Shown piece by piece: positions 36,457 to 46,000 of a DNA stretch of 64,000 bases; positions within the stretch are counted from its first letter, which is position 1, and each line of letters begins with the position of its first letter. Origin of the DNA: Candidatus Thiodictyon syntrophicum (GTDB lineage: Bacteria; Pseudomonadota; Gammaproteobacteria; Chromatiales; Chromatiaceae). The stretch lies in the NCBI RefSeq assembly GCF_002813775.1, contig NZ_CP020370.1:2319501-2383500 (forward strand). The letters are read 5' to 3'. The position numbers and the translations under genes were made by a program. The notes under the pieces are model-generated. The model was given only the letters and a program-made list of their open reading frames with translations, was not told the DNA's origin and did no database searches.

Positions 36457-38955
36457 TTACGGCGCGGAATCGGGCTGTAGCTGCTCCGCGGCCTTACGCG
36501 CGTCGGTGCGGATCTGGGTATCGGCGGAACGGGTCGCAGCAAGGTCAAACATTTCGCGGGCGAACTTCGTGCTTGCTTTCCTTGAAAGTTCTCGATCAGG
36601 CAGCCGCGAGAAAGCACCGCCACACATTTGGGCCACTCTAAAGTCCCCACTGGATGCCGCTTCGCGACAACGCAATTGCGCATTCGCGAATTCTCCCTTG
36701 CGGATCAACTGTCCGATTTCCTGAAGAATTGTTGCCCATTCGGGAGAGGGCGGGGTGTCGTCGGCCCCGATATCGATATCGATCCGATGATCCGCGCTCG
36801 AAGCCTTGGCATCGTCAGTGACGCGATACCAAGCGGTCGCCACGCCGCTCTTACCCTCGGGGTCGAACGTCAGCAGACGGCCATTGGACAGGTTGATGTG
36901 CCCAAACGAGGGTTCACGGACTAGCTTGGACCGCAATCCCTGGCCTTGTGCGGCATCGGGGTCTGAAACAAACCCGGCGAGATCGATCTCGATCGGCTTG
37001 TTCGCTGCCCCGGAGATCCGGGCGTCCCGGGCCGTCGGCGGCTGGTTGACTACGGTCAGGCTGATCCGCCCAGTGCCCGACCGCCCCTGAGCGTCGGTGG
37101 CAGTAAAGCTAAACGCTGTGCTTCCGTAGCGGTCCACCGGCGCCAGGATCTCAACCGTGTGATCGTCAACGCGTCTCGGTACCCCGATGCTGGCGGTCCC
37201 CACGCTGGCCAACCGCCAGGTCGGTCCCCAACCGTTGACAATTTCGGCGAGGTCGAGGCGCCGGGTTTCGCCGACGCGGATCGGGTCAGGCACGCTTGCG
37301 TCCGGGAACCGGGTGTCTTTGGGCGGCTCGAGGCGCACCAGGATGCGCCCCTCGGCCGTGGTGCCGGCCTGATCCGTGATCCGATAGGGCCACTCCACCT
37401 GCGTATCGCCTTGCCCCGGCGTAAAAATGATCGACTTGCCGCTCACCGCAAAGCGCGGGTCCGGCGGCACCGTCAGGGTCCAGCCCTGCCCGCGGGCGCG
37501 GTCGGCATCCTGCACATAGGCGGTGACATCCACCGTGACTGGCTGGCCCACGACCGTCTGGATCTCTATGGGTTTGAGCACCGGCGGCTGGTTGTCGATC
37601 TGAACTTCCACGGTGCCGCTGCGGTGCTGTCCATCCTGGTCCGTTGCTCGATAGGAGAAGCTTGCGGTCCCGCTGAAGTCGAGAGGGGCCGTGTAGAGTA
37701 TCTCACCGCCATCCAACCGGGCGCTGCCGTGATCCGGTGAGTTGACGGCAACGTCGGTGAGTCTGGTCAGTTCGGGATGCCCCGCCCTACGGAGCAACTG
37801 CCCAGGCTCGATGCGTTGCTCGGCACCAACGAGGACCCGGACAGGGCCGATCGGGGGCAGCGTGCTGACCGGCGGCGGCACCACGTCGAATATCAGCGGG
37901 ACGTCAGCCATAGCCCCTACCGGATCCTTCACCTGGCAGTCCATCAGGACGTTCTTGCCGGGCCGTCCGCTGGGAAGGAACTGCGCGTTCAAACCCCCGA
38001 GCAGCTTGATTTCTCCGAATTCGTTCGGCTTACAGTTAACCAGTTCCAGTTGCGCCCCTTTGCCAGGTTTGATGTCATCGTCCCGGACGACCTCAGAGAG
38101 GTCGAATTTAGGCTGCTCATTTGTCGCAATCGGTTTGTGCCGGTATGAATCTTTAACTGTCGGGGGACGATTGACGATCGATACATCGACTTGTGCCGTT
38201 ACGCTCTCCGGCGCGGTGCCATTGCCGTTTATAGTAACCCGATACGCGAAGCTGTCGGGGCCATCCTTACCCTCTGGGGCAGTGTATTGAAGAACCCGGT
38301 CACTGACGACGACGACTCTCCCGAGCGACGGTTCGCGAACCGGGCTGACCTTGAATGGTCGTCCCCGTGTGCCCGTCACCCTCCCGTCGGTGTCGAAATC
38401 CAGCAGAACCGCCTGACCGGGATGAACCTCGAATGAAATTGCTACGGCCGTCAACTTCTTATCGCCCTTATCGCCGAAGAACACCCACAGAACGATTGCC
38501 ATAACCGCCAGGCTGGCGAAAACGGCCAACAAGGTACGCCAATGAATGCCGCCGCCGCCGCTGGTCTCGTCCGCGCACGGCCACAGGTCGAGCAGGCTCT
38601 GCGGGCGCCAGGATTTGTCCAACTCAAGCCCGCGACCGATTCCCGGCAGTTTGCCATCGGGTTGCGCCGGGTCGCGTAGCGCAAAGCGGACGTCGTCACC
38701 GGGCTGGAAGCGTTCTTCATCAACTTGCCAGCCGCTGAGGCCGGACTGCTCACAACGGAGCGTAACGGCGGTCTTCCAGTCCGATTCCGGAACGGTGTCA
38801 TACCAGCGGTCCGAGTCCGGATCTGGGACCTTGCATGCGGCATACTGGATCTCGTCGGGCAGGCGCACCGCTAAGTCGGCCGTCTCCACTGCGACAATGC
38901 GGCTCCCCCCGTCGCTGGACGAGCGGGCCTTGTAACACTTCAGTAATAATGCCAC
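36457..38955 (-). CDS. Single-pass membrane protein with Ig/cadherin-like repeats
   Basis: About 832 aa. A cytoplasmic domain of some 135 residues precedes one membrane helix (TLLAVFASLAVMAIVLWVFF, residues 141-160). Five or six tandem Ig/cadherin-like beta domains follow, each with NQPP/NRPP linkers and FSYRATDQDG or FAYRVT strands, typical of large surface and adhesin proteins. The last 85 residues are helical and Sel1/TPR-like (AQLRCREAASSGDFRVAQMC). There is no signal peptide; the membrane helix is the anchor. The frame has no ATG near the start of sensible coding, so GTG 38955 is my choice with moderate certainty. Its partner with FGE-like tail is on the other arm at 48.5 kb. Confidence 0.72.
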   Translation of the reverse strand: MALLLKCYKARSSSDGGSRIVAVETADLAVRLPDEIQYAACKVPDPDSDRWYDTVPESDWKTAVTLRCEQSGLSGWQVDEERFQPGDDVRFALRDPAQPDGKLPGIGRGLELDKSWRPQSLLDLWPCADETSGGGGIHWRTLLAVFASLAVMAIVLWVFFGDKGDKKLTAVAISFEVHPGQAVLLDFDTDGRVTGTRGRPFKVSPVREPSLGRVVVVSDRVLQYTAPEGKDGPDSFAYRVTINGNGTAPESVTAQVDVSIVNRPPTVKDSYRHKPIATNEQPKFDLSEVVRDDDIKPGKGAQLELVNCKPNEFGEIKLLGGLNAQFLPSGRPGKNVLMDCQVKDPVGAMADVPLIFDVVPPPVSTLPPIGPVRVLVGAEQRIEPGQLLRRAGHPELTRLTDVAVNSPDHGSARLDGGEILYTAPLDFSGTASFSYRATDQDGQHRSGTVEVQIDNQPPVLKPIEIQTVVGQPVTVDVTAYVQDADRARGQGWTLTVPPDPRFAVSGKSIIFTPGQGDTQVEWPYRITDQAGTTAEGRILVRLEPPKDTRFPDASVPDPIRVGETRRLDLAEIVNGWGPTWRLASVGTASIGVPRRVDDHTVEILAPVDRYGSTAFSFTATDAQGRSGTGRISLTVVNQPPTARDARISGAANKPIEIDLAGFVSDPDAAQGQGLRSKLVREPSFGHINLSNGRLLTFDPEGKSGVATAWYRVTDDAKASSADHRIDIDIGADDTPPSPEWATILQEIGQLIRKGEFANAQLRCREAASSGDFRVAQMCGGAFSRLPDRELSRKASTKFAREMFDLAATRSADTQIRTDARKAAEQLQPDSAP

Positions 38956-39205
38956 TGCCGTATCGTCCCGAAGTCCAGCCGTTGTGCGTCCGGCCGGGCA
39001 TTGGGCGCGCCGCGCGCCCGCCGGGCCGGGATGGAGGCTATCTATTTCCCCGGAGTGTAACCCCAACTATCGCACAGAGCCAAGCCCGCGTTGCCGTCCG
39101 CGTCTCCATGCACCGCACTTGGGGTATGCGGTTACTTTGTTCCCGGGCACCGGGGCGCGGCTGGCCGCCACACCGGGCGATCGGGCGCACGTCTGGCCCA
39201 CGCGG
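38956..39205. other. Intergenic gap inside the minus-strand arm
   Basis: This 250-bp gap precedes the Ig-repeat gene. The open frame continues through it with a TTG start at 39066, but the composition does not look like protein. I see no convincing promoter or repeat. Confidence 0.4.
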
Positions 39206-39964
39206 TCAGTCCAGCCAGCGCCGAACACGCCGCCACCAGCCTCGGGGGCCTCGGCGCCCCTGGGCGCGGGGCGCCCAGACCCACCAAGCGGCGCCGAAGC
39301 CGATGACATAACTCAGAAGCGTACCGGCTAGGAACTGGCCCCAGGGTTGCCCGACTTGCGTCGGCTCCCGGCGGGCCAGGCTGGTATCGGTGCGGGTTCG
39401 CATCTGGTCATTGGGCAGGGTCAGGCGCCATTGCGCCAGGCTCTCGGGCGTCAGCACGCTGGCGTCGGCGTCCTCCAGGACCACCGTCAGGCCGATAAAC
39501 TGGCCTGGCTCCAGGCGGGCCAGGCCGCGGATGTCGATGGTCTCCGCCCCGACCGGCCAGGGGTCCTGGACGCGCGCGCCGGGCGACCGCGGGCTTGGCT
39601 CAAGCCGCACATCGGCGACCCGCTCCAGCAAGTCCGGCGGGATCGGGATAGACACCTGCCGCTCGCCGGACTGAAAGCTCAGGGCCTCGCGCCCCGGATT
39701 CTCTATGTGCCAGGTGAGCACATGGCGCGGCTTCGTCGTCAGGCCCTTGTCGTCGCCGCAATGGATCCAATGGCTGCGATCACCCTGCTTGTAGACCAGT
39801 GCGAGTTCGGGCACCGGCGTCCAGGACAAACTTGGGATTGCGAAGTCATAGATGCCGCTGCTGATCAGATTCAGCAGGATATTGCCGCAAACGGTGCCCA
39901 GCAGGCTGAGCGCGACGACGGTCCAGTTCTTACCCATGCCGCTGTCACGGCCCCCATCGCTCAT
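39206..39964 (-). CDS. Two-TM membrane protein, unknown
   Basis: A 252-aa protein. One membrane helix near the N-terminus (VVALSLLGTVCGNILLNLI) and one near the C-terminus (FLAGTLLSYVIGFGAAWWVW) flank a central domain with beta character (RHVLTWHIENPGREAL, QFIGLTVVLEDADA). The C-terminus ends in a basic patch (RGPRGWWRRVRRWLD). ATG 39964 has GGGGGAGA 7 nt upstream. It follows the MoxR gene by 42 bp and may tether it to the membrane. Confidence 0.65.
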   Translation of the reverse strand: MSDGGRDSGMGKNWTVVALSLLGTVCGNILLNLISSGIYDFAIPSLSWTPVPELALVYKQGDRSHWIHCGDDKGLTTKPRHVLTWHIENPGREALSFQSGERQVSIPIPPDLLERVADVRLEPSPRSPGARVQDPWPVGAETIDIRGLARLEPGQFIGLTVVLEDADASVLTPESLAQWRLTLPNDQMRTRTDTSLARREPTQVGQPWGQFLAGTLLSYVIGFGAAWWVWAPRAQGRRGPRGWWRRVRRWLD

Positions 39965-40006
39965 GCGTTCATCTCCCCCGTGGTGAAAAACCATCGATTG
40001 CGGCAA

Positions 40007-40939
40007 TCATAACCCGCGTCCGCCGCTCAGCACTTGCCGATCCTCGTGGTCCTTGACCAGGGTCTCGATGAACGGCAGTTTGCTCAAGTCCTCGGCCAGT
40101 ACCGACGGCAGCCGCCCCGCCGCCAGGGCCATCACGCGCAACCAGACGAGGCACTCGCCGGTGGCCGGAAGTCTGCGCAACGGACAGTCGCGCAGGCTTA
40201 GAAAGCGCTCCACCGCCTGGGTCAGCAGGGCATCGGGCAGCGCGGCGAACTCGTCGCGCCGGGCGTTGATCACGGCATTCAGATGTTTCGCGTCGAAGCG
40301 GATGTGGTGATAGACGCAGCGACGCAGGAAGGGCTCCGGCAGGCGCCGCTCGCTGTTGGAGGTAATGAACAGGATAGGGCGATTGGCTGGCGCGGCCGCG
40401 ATCCAGGCGCCGGTCTCGGCGACCTGAAAGCGCATGCGGTCCAGCTCCAGCAACAGGTCGTTCGGAAAGTCCCGCGGCGCCTTGTCGATCTCGTCGATCA
40501 GCACCAGCCGCGGATGCCCGCTGTCGAAGGCCTGCCACAGCTCGCGCTTGTCGATGAACTGCCGCTTGGCCGGCAGCGGCCGGTCGCGGCGCAGATTGGC
40601 CTCGTGGAAATAGCGCACCGCATCGAAGCGGTACAGCAGGTCGCGCGCCGTGCTGTCGGATTTCACCTGAAAGTGCAGCACCTCCCCGATGCCCAGGCGC
40701 CAGGCCGCCCAATAGGCGGCCTGGGTCTTGCCGGTGCCGGGCTCCCCGGTGAGCAACAGCGGGTCGCCCAGCGCGATGGCGGTCTGCATGGCGTCCGTCA
40801 ACTCCCGGCCGGGGACGAAATGGCGCGCATCGTCGGCGAAGGAGCCGCGCCAGGCGATAAAGGGCCGCGCCGCGAGGTCGGGCAGCGGCCCGGCGGGCGG
40901 GGTCGAATCGCCCTCCAACAAGTCGAAGCGATAGGTCAT
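40007..40939 (-). CDS. MoxR-family AAA+ ATPase
   Basis: A 310-aa cytoplasmic AAA+ protein. Walker A is LLTGEPGTGKT (about residues 61-71), Walker B is RLVLIDEIDKAPRDFPND, sensor 1 is ILFITSNSERRLPEPFLRRC with the arginine finger region, and the C-terminal lid is helical. MoxR proteins usually work as chaperone-like remodelers together with vWA proteins, several of which are encoded in this locus. The start codon overlaps the CHAT peptidase stop (ATGA at 40936-40939), so the two proteins are made together; MoxR may activate or restrain the peptidase. Full length for the family. Confidence 0.95.
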   Translation of the reverse strand: MTYRFDLLEGDSTPPAGPLPDLAARPFIAWRGSFADDARHFVPGRELTDAMQTAIALGDPLLLTGEPGTGKTQAAYWAAWRLGIGEVLHFQVKSDSTARDLLYRFDAVRYFHEANLRRDRPLPAKRQFIDKRELWQAFDSGHPRLVLIDEIDKAPRDFPNDLLLELDRMRFQVAETGAWIAAAPANRPILFITSNSERRLPEPFLRRCVYHHIRFDAKHLNAVINARRDEFAALPDALLTQAVERFLSLRDCPLRRLPATGECLVWLRVMALAAGRLPSVLAEDLSKLPFIETLVKDHEDRQVLSGGRGL

Positions 40940-42885
40940 TGGGGGACTCCCCGATCGGGACCTTGGCCGGCAGCGGCCGGATGGGTGGATGGGCCGGCGT
41001 CCGCCGCCGGAACCGCGGAGCGCCGCGCGACGGCCTCCTCCAGTGCGTCCAGGGTGTCCTCGAAGCGTCCGCCGGTGCGCCGCAGGATGTCGTCCAGCGC
41101 GGGGTCCAGGCGGCCCGGCGGAAACCCGATCTTGAGCCGCACCAGAAAATCCTTCAGATCGCGTTTGTCCACCGCCTCCAGCCCCTCCAGCAGATGGGCG
41201 ATGGACTGCCCGGGCGGATGGCGGTCGATCGCTGCCTGCATCGCGGCCGGAAACCCCGCGTCGGTGCGGCCACGGCGGTCCGGCGCCAGCAGTTTCGGCA
41301 CCGCGACGACGGCAAAGGCCGACGCCCGCGCCAGCAGCGGCACCAGCTCCCGGTCGCACCATTCGAAGTAGCGCGCCAGGGTGTCCAGGTCCGGCAGCCC
41401 GTCCGGATCGATCGGCGTGTGGCGCAGGTACAGCAGGCGCGGCCGACCCGCCGGCGCACGGATCTGCGCGCGCACCTGCGCCGGCAGTTGGTCGAGGTGC
41501 CGCAGGTGCAGTGCCGCGGCGAGCATTCCGGCAAAGGGGTCGTCGCCGGCCCAGTGATCGGGCCACAGCGGCGTGACGGGCCATACACAGCCGGCGCCGT
41601 GCTCCTGTTCCAGCTCGTGGGTCAGCCGACGCTGGAACAGACCGACCCCCTGGCCGCGACTGCCGTACCAGCAATAGAACAGGCAGCGGGGGGCTTGGTC
41701 ATGCAACATCGCCTTCACGTCGAAGGTCGCCTGGGCGATCTGCCGACGCCGATCGAGCTTGAGCCGCCAGTGCGGGTCTTTGCGGTCGAGCTCGCTGTCC
41801 GGGCCTGGGGGTTGGGCGTGCCAGCGGTCATACCGGGCGTGCAGTACGGGGTTCAGCCAGCGCTCGTTGCCGAAGCTCAGGCCCAGTTCCGGCAGCCGAT
41901 TATAGATGTCGGCCAGCGCGCGGTGGGGCGGCTCGCCGGCAAGCAGCAGCGACTCCCAGAGGGCCAGGGCCTGGGCGCGCGCGGCCGTCACATAGGCCGT
42001 CGTGCGATTCGTGATGACCGCCGGGATGGTGCGCCCCAGCGCAGCGCCGACGCCGAGTGCGGCGCCGGCATCGCCCTTACAGCAGTTGATGTACGCGAGC
42101 CGGGGCGGTCCGCCCTGGGCCCCGGCGAGAATCTGCGCCAGGTCTTCCATGGGCACCTGGACGGCGCCCCCCTGCTCATCCTCGAACACCAACCGGGAGC
42201 GGCGTCGACTGCCGGCGCCATGACCGTAGAAATAGAAGGCGGGGTAATGTTGCACACGCAGTGCCGCTTGAAGCGCGGCGAGCGTGTGTACCACCTGCAG
42301 CTTGTGCCCCAGGGTCCAACCGGGGTCCGCGGCGGACAGCAGCGCCTCCAGGTCCCGCAGATGGTCCTCCCGCTGGGTCTCCCCCGCGCTCCCCGGCCGC
42401 GGCGCGGCGATCAGCAGCCGCGGCGACGGCGGCAGTTGTACCTCATCGTCGGTCCCCGGGCCGCACAACTCCACCGACCAGCCGCGGGCGGCGAGATAGC
42501 CCCGATCATCGGCGAGCAACACCCAGGGCAGCGCGATGGCGTGGTCGTCGTCGGCAGCATAACGCACGCGCAGGCGCCGGTCCGCGTCGTCCGGCAGCGG
42601 ACGGCCACCCTCCACCCAGTGCGCGAGGGTTCCCCGATACAGATGACGGCCGAGGTCCAACTGGCCACGCTCGTCGAGATGGGCCTCCAGAAACCCCAGG
42701 TCGAAGGCGCCGAGGGCGTCGAGCACCGCAGCGAGTGCCAGGGTGCGGCCCCCGAGGCTGATCTCCGCGTCCGGGCCGATAGGCACCGGGTCGATCGCCA
42801 CGGCCGGCCATTGCGGCCCCGCCTGCACCATGACCCGATACCCACCGTCGCCCTTGCGCTCACAGTGCAGCCAGAGTTGACCCAT
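40936..42885 (-). CDS. CHAT-domain (caspase-like) peptidase with degenerate P-loop tail
   Basis: A 649-aa cytoplasmic protein. Residues 1-150 lead into the CHAT-typical ALPWVLLADDRGYLAARGW strand. The catalytic dyad is His222 in FYFYGHGAG and Cys268 or Cys269 in AYINCCKGD. Residues 370-560 contain LFYCWYGSRGQGVGLFQRRL, which resembles a STAND P-loop that lost its lysine (an inactive-STAND arrangement), with LLYLRHTPIDPDGLPDLD and EWCDRELVPLL further on. CHAT peptidases are effectors in bacterial programmed-death systems such as TPR-CHAT/Csx29 and caspase-gasdermin loci. No gasdermin-like partner is seen, so the substrate may be another protein of this locus. ATG 42885 has AGGGGG 4 nt upstream. 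Confidence 0.85.
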   Translation of the reverse strand: MGQLWLHCERKGDGGYRVMVQAGPQWPAVAIDPVPIGPDAEISLGGRTLALAAVLDALGAFDLGFLEAHLDERGQLDLGRHLYRGTLAHWVEGGRPLPDDADRRLRVRYAADDDHAIALPWVLLADDRGYLAARGWSVELCGPGTDDEVQLPPSPRLLIAAPRPGSAGETQREDHLRDLEALLSAADPGWTLGHKLQVVHTLAALQAALRVQHYPAFYFYGHGAGSRRRSRLVFEDEQGGAVQVPMEDLAQILAGAQGGPPRLAYINCCKGDAGAALGVGAALGRTIPAVITNRTTAYVTAARAQALALWESLLLAGEPPHRALADIYNRLPELGLSFGNERWLNPVLHARYDRWHAQPPGPDSELDRKDPHWRLKLDRRRQIAQATFDVKAMLHDQAPRCLFYCWYGSRGQGVGLFQRRLTHELEQEHGAGCVWPVTPLWPDHWAGDDPFAGMLAAALHLRHLDQLPAQVRAQIRAPAGRPRLLYLRHTPIDPDGLPDLDTLARYFEWCDRELVPLLARASAFAVVAVPKLLAPDRRGRTDAGFPAAMQAAIDRHPPGQSIAHLLEGLEAVDKRDLKDFLVRLKIGFPPGRLDPALDDILRRTGGRFEDTLDALEEAVARRSAVPAADAGPSTHPAAAGQGPDRGVPQ

Positions 42886-42889
42886 GATT

Positions 42890-42895
42890 CCCCCT
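42890..42895 (-). promoter_or_regulatory. Strong ribosome binding site of the CHAT gene
   Basis: AGGGGGAATC before ATG 42885 fixes this start within a longer open frame that runs up into the upstream gene. Confidence 0.7.
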
Positions 42896-43006
42896 GTTGT
42901 CCGGTAACCCGCGGGCGCGTCACGGGCCCGGCCGCGACTCCCGCACTCATTCTGTTCGTTCCCCGACGCGCGGGCAAGGCCCGGGCGGGCGACGGTGGCG
43001 AGCACA

Positions 43007-46000
43007 TCAACGCAGCCAGACCTCGACGCGGCGGTTCTTCGGGTTGCCGTCGCGTTGGCTCGGGTCATCGCAGGCGACCGGCGCCTCCTCGCAATAGCCG
43101 CGTACCAGCGCGGGTTGGATGCCGAGGGCGCGGAGGCGGGCCGCAACCTTGTCGGCACGGATCTGGGACAGGTTGCAGTTGGCCTGATAGGGACCTTTGG
43201 AATCCGCGAACCCGAGCAGCAGCAGTTGCCGACCCTGGTTCTCCGGCTGCTGTAGAAACGCGACCACCCGGTCGAGGTCATCCGCGGCCCGGTTGTCGAG
43301 GTCCAGACTACCGGTCCTGAAGCGGAAGGTTATGGATAGTCGGTCGGCGCCCTGGGTATCCCGGATGAGCCCGCCGAGTCTCTTTGGGTCCTGCGCGTCG
43401 ATCGAGACGGCGCACGTTGTCGAGAGCCGGTGTTTGAAGGCCTCTTGCGAGCCGCTGTCACCGATACGCAGGTCGGAGAAGCCGCCGGCGGACACTATAA
43501 GCTGACCGGCATCGCTCTTTGCGAAGCGGATAAAGCCCTGCACGAAGTCGCTCTGCCGGTCCGGGGTGTAGAAGAACAGCCGCCGCGACAGCGGATACTC
43601 CTCGGTCTTCACGGCAAAGACGCTCGGACCCACGCTGATCCAACCCTCGTCGAGCTTGAGTGCCTTGGCGCCGGTGCCAGCCTCGCCGACATAGGCCGCG
43701 CTCACAAAGCCGATCCCGTTGGGGTCGCCGCGTACGTCGCTGACCAGTCGGGCGCTGTCCTCGTAGCGGCGCGCATTCGAGCAGAGTTCGGACCTGGGCT
43801 CGGATGTCGCCAGCACGAGAGACTTGAAGGTGTCGTAGGTGCCGGACTTGGCGTCGCGGGCATAGACCTGGATCGGTCCTCCGCTGCCGCCCACCTGGGA
43901 CCAGTCAGTGATCTCGCAGGCAAAGATGCGTTTGAGCTGATCCAGGGTCAGGCTCGCTACCCGGTTGCCGGGATGCACGATGACAGCTATGGCGTCCAGC
44001 GCGATGATGTGTTCGTTCCGGTCGCTGGTCATATCGCCGATCTCGGCTAGCTGTACTACTTCTTCGGCTTTGACCGGCCGTGAAGCCATGCCGATCTCCG
44101 CCTGGCCCGCGGCCAGCGCCCGAAACGCCGTCGACGAACCGTAGGGACGGACAAGGATGCGACTCGGCACCGGCACGCCGGGGGGCGCGCTGGTGACTTC
44201 AAGTAGCCGGGACTGTTCCTGCCGCACCTGACCCCCGACTTCCACCGGCTCCTGAACGCTCTGCCAGGGTCCGAAGCGCGCGCCCAGCTCCTCCAGGTAG
44301 GCCTCGACCAGTCGCGGCGCCAGGCGCGCCCCGATGGTGTTGGAGCCGGCCAGCCGCAGCTCCGGCACCCGGGGCCCGGTCGGTGCTGCCGACAGCGCCG
44401 CGACGCGCAGCGGTTCGAGCGCGAGCAACGCCCGCCCGGCGAGTCCCGCCCAGGTATCGCCGGCAGCGGGCAGAATGCGATCGATGCGCTGGAACCGATC
44501 CCGTGCCGGGGCCGTCGGGTCGGCTGTCGGGTTGGCCGTCGGCAACCCCTCGCCGTGCTGCCACCAGGCCAGTTGGGTGCGGTCGCCCCAGGGTGCGAGA
44601 TCGGCCAGGATCGCCTCCCACTCGCCGGCCAGGTCGCGCGTGACCGGCAGCGGCCCCTGACCGTCGCGGACCGCCGGGATGGCCTCGGCGATCTCGTAGA
44701 ACCAGTCGACGGAACGGTTGTTCAGCAACGCCTTCATCAGCAGCCGGGTGTCGGCGATGGCCGGTGCGCGCGGGTCCTGGAGCGCGAGGCCGACCACGAG
44801 GATGGCGTCGCGGTCGTCCTCGGCGACCGGACCCCGGTAGTCCGGTTGCCAGGGGGTGCGGGTGTCGTCCGGCCAGTCGGGCGGGCAGCGCCGGCGCACC
44901 AGGTGCGGTGTCAGCCGTTCCTGGCAGGGCTTGTCGAGCACTACGGGGTCGTGCAGCGATCGTCGGCCGCCGCCGGTGCTGGCCTTGAAGTCGGCCTCCC
45001 GGGTGGCCGAGTCGATGGTTCCGTTCCAGGCCAGCGAGAGCCGGTAGGTCCGCTCGGGGACCAGGTCCCAGCGCGCCCTGGCGGAGGTCTGGAGTGGGCC
45101 GACTGGCTGCCAGTCGTCGCCCGCGACGGGCTGCGCGAGGCGCAGCGGCACCCCGGGCGTGCCTTGGTCCGTGACGAGCAAGTAGTGCTCCGTCGGCGGA
45201 CGGCTCACAGACCAACCGGTCCAGCCGAGCAACAGGCAACCGGCCAGTGCGAGCGCGGCGGCGGCGCGGCCTAGGACGCGGCGCAGCGGGTCCTCGCCCG
45301 CGATGGCCCGCGCCTGGGCCGGCAGCAGGTCGCGCCAGCGGGCCGCGTCGCGGCGGCCCCCGAGCACCGGCAGCACCGCGAGCTCGGCCGCGAGTGCCGC
45401 GTCCGCGCGCACGGCGCCGCCGAGCGGGGTTGCGGTCAGCGCGTGCAGCCGGGCCAGTGCCTCGGTGCGCTGCTTTGGGTCCGGATCGTAGAGCTGCAGC
45501 CAGCGGTAACGCCGTTCCCAACCCAGGTGCGCGAGGCAGTCCGGGGGCTTGGGCTCCTCCGCCCTGAACTGCCGGTACAGAAAATCATGCACCTGACGGC
45601 GCTGGTCGCTGGACCAGCGGCGCTCGAAACCCGTGCGCAGGGTCGCCCGCACCGGCGCCGCGAGCTGGAGCCCCGCCGCGGTCAGGAGGCTGTCCGGCAG
45701 GGCCATGAGCCGTGCCAGCCGCTCTGCCGGCAGCGCGGGGAGGAAGTGCCGACGCAACCGCTCCGCCAGGCCCAGGGACACCGGGGGCGGCACCAGCGCA
45801 ACCGTTTCCGCCCAGCCCAGGGCATCGCCCAGCAGCCACTCCAGGCGCCGCGCGAGGGTGGCACCGCTGGCCGGCACCGCGGCTCGGGCCGGGGCCGCGT
45901 GGCGGTTCGGTGTCGCGGCACGCTCGGTCAAGAGTCCGCGCACGACCGCCCGCAGACCCGCGTCGCTCGCCGGGTAGCGCGGGAAACCCAGGGCGGCGAT

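Noticed and set aside
40939-43320. Plus-strand open frame of 793 codons through the CHAT gene
   Set aside because: The minus strand carries the CHAT motifs, a strong ribosome site and an ATGA overlap with MoxR.
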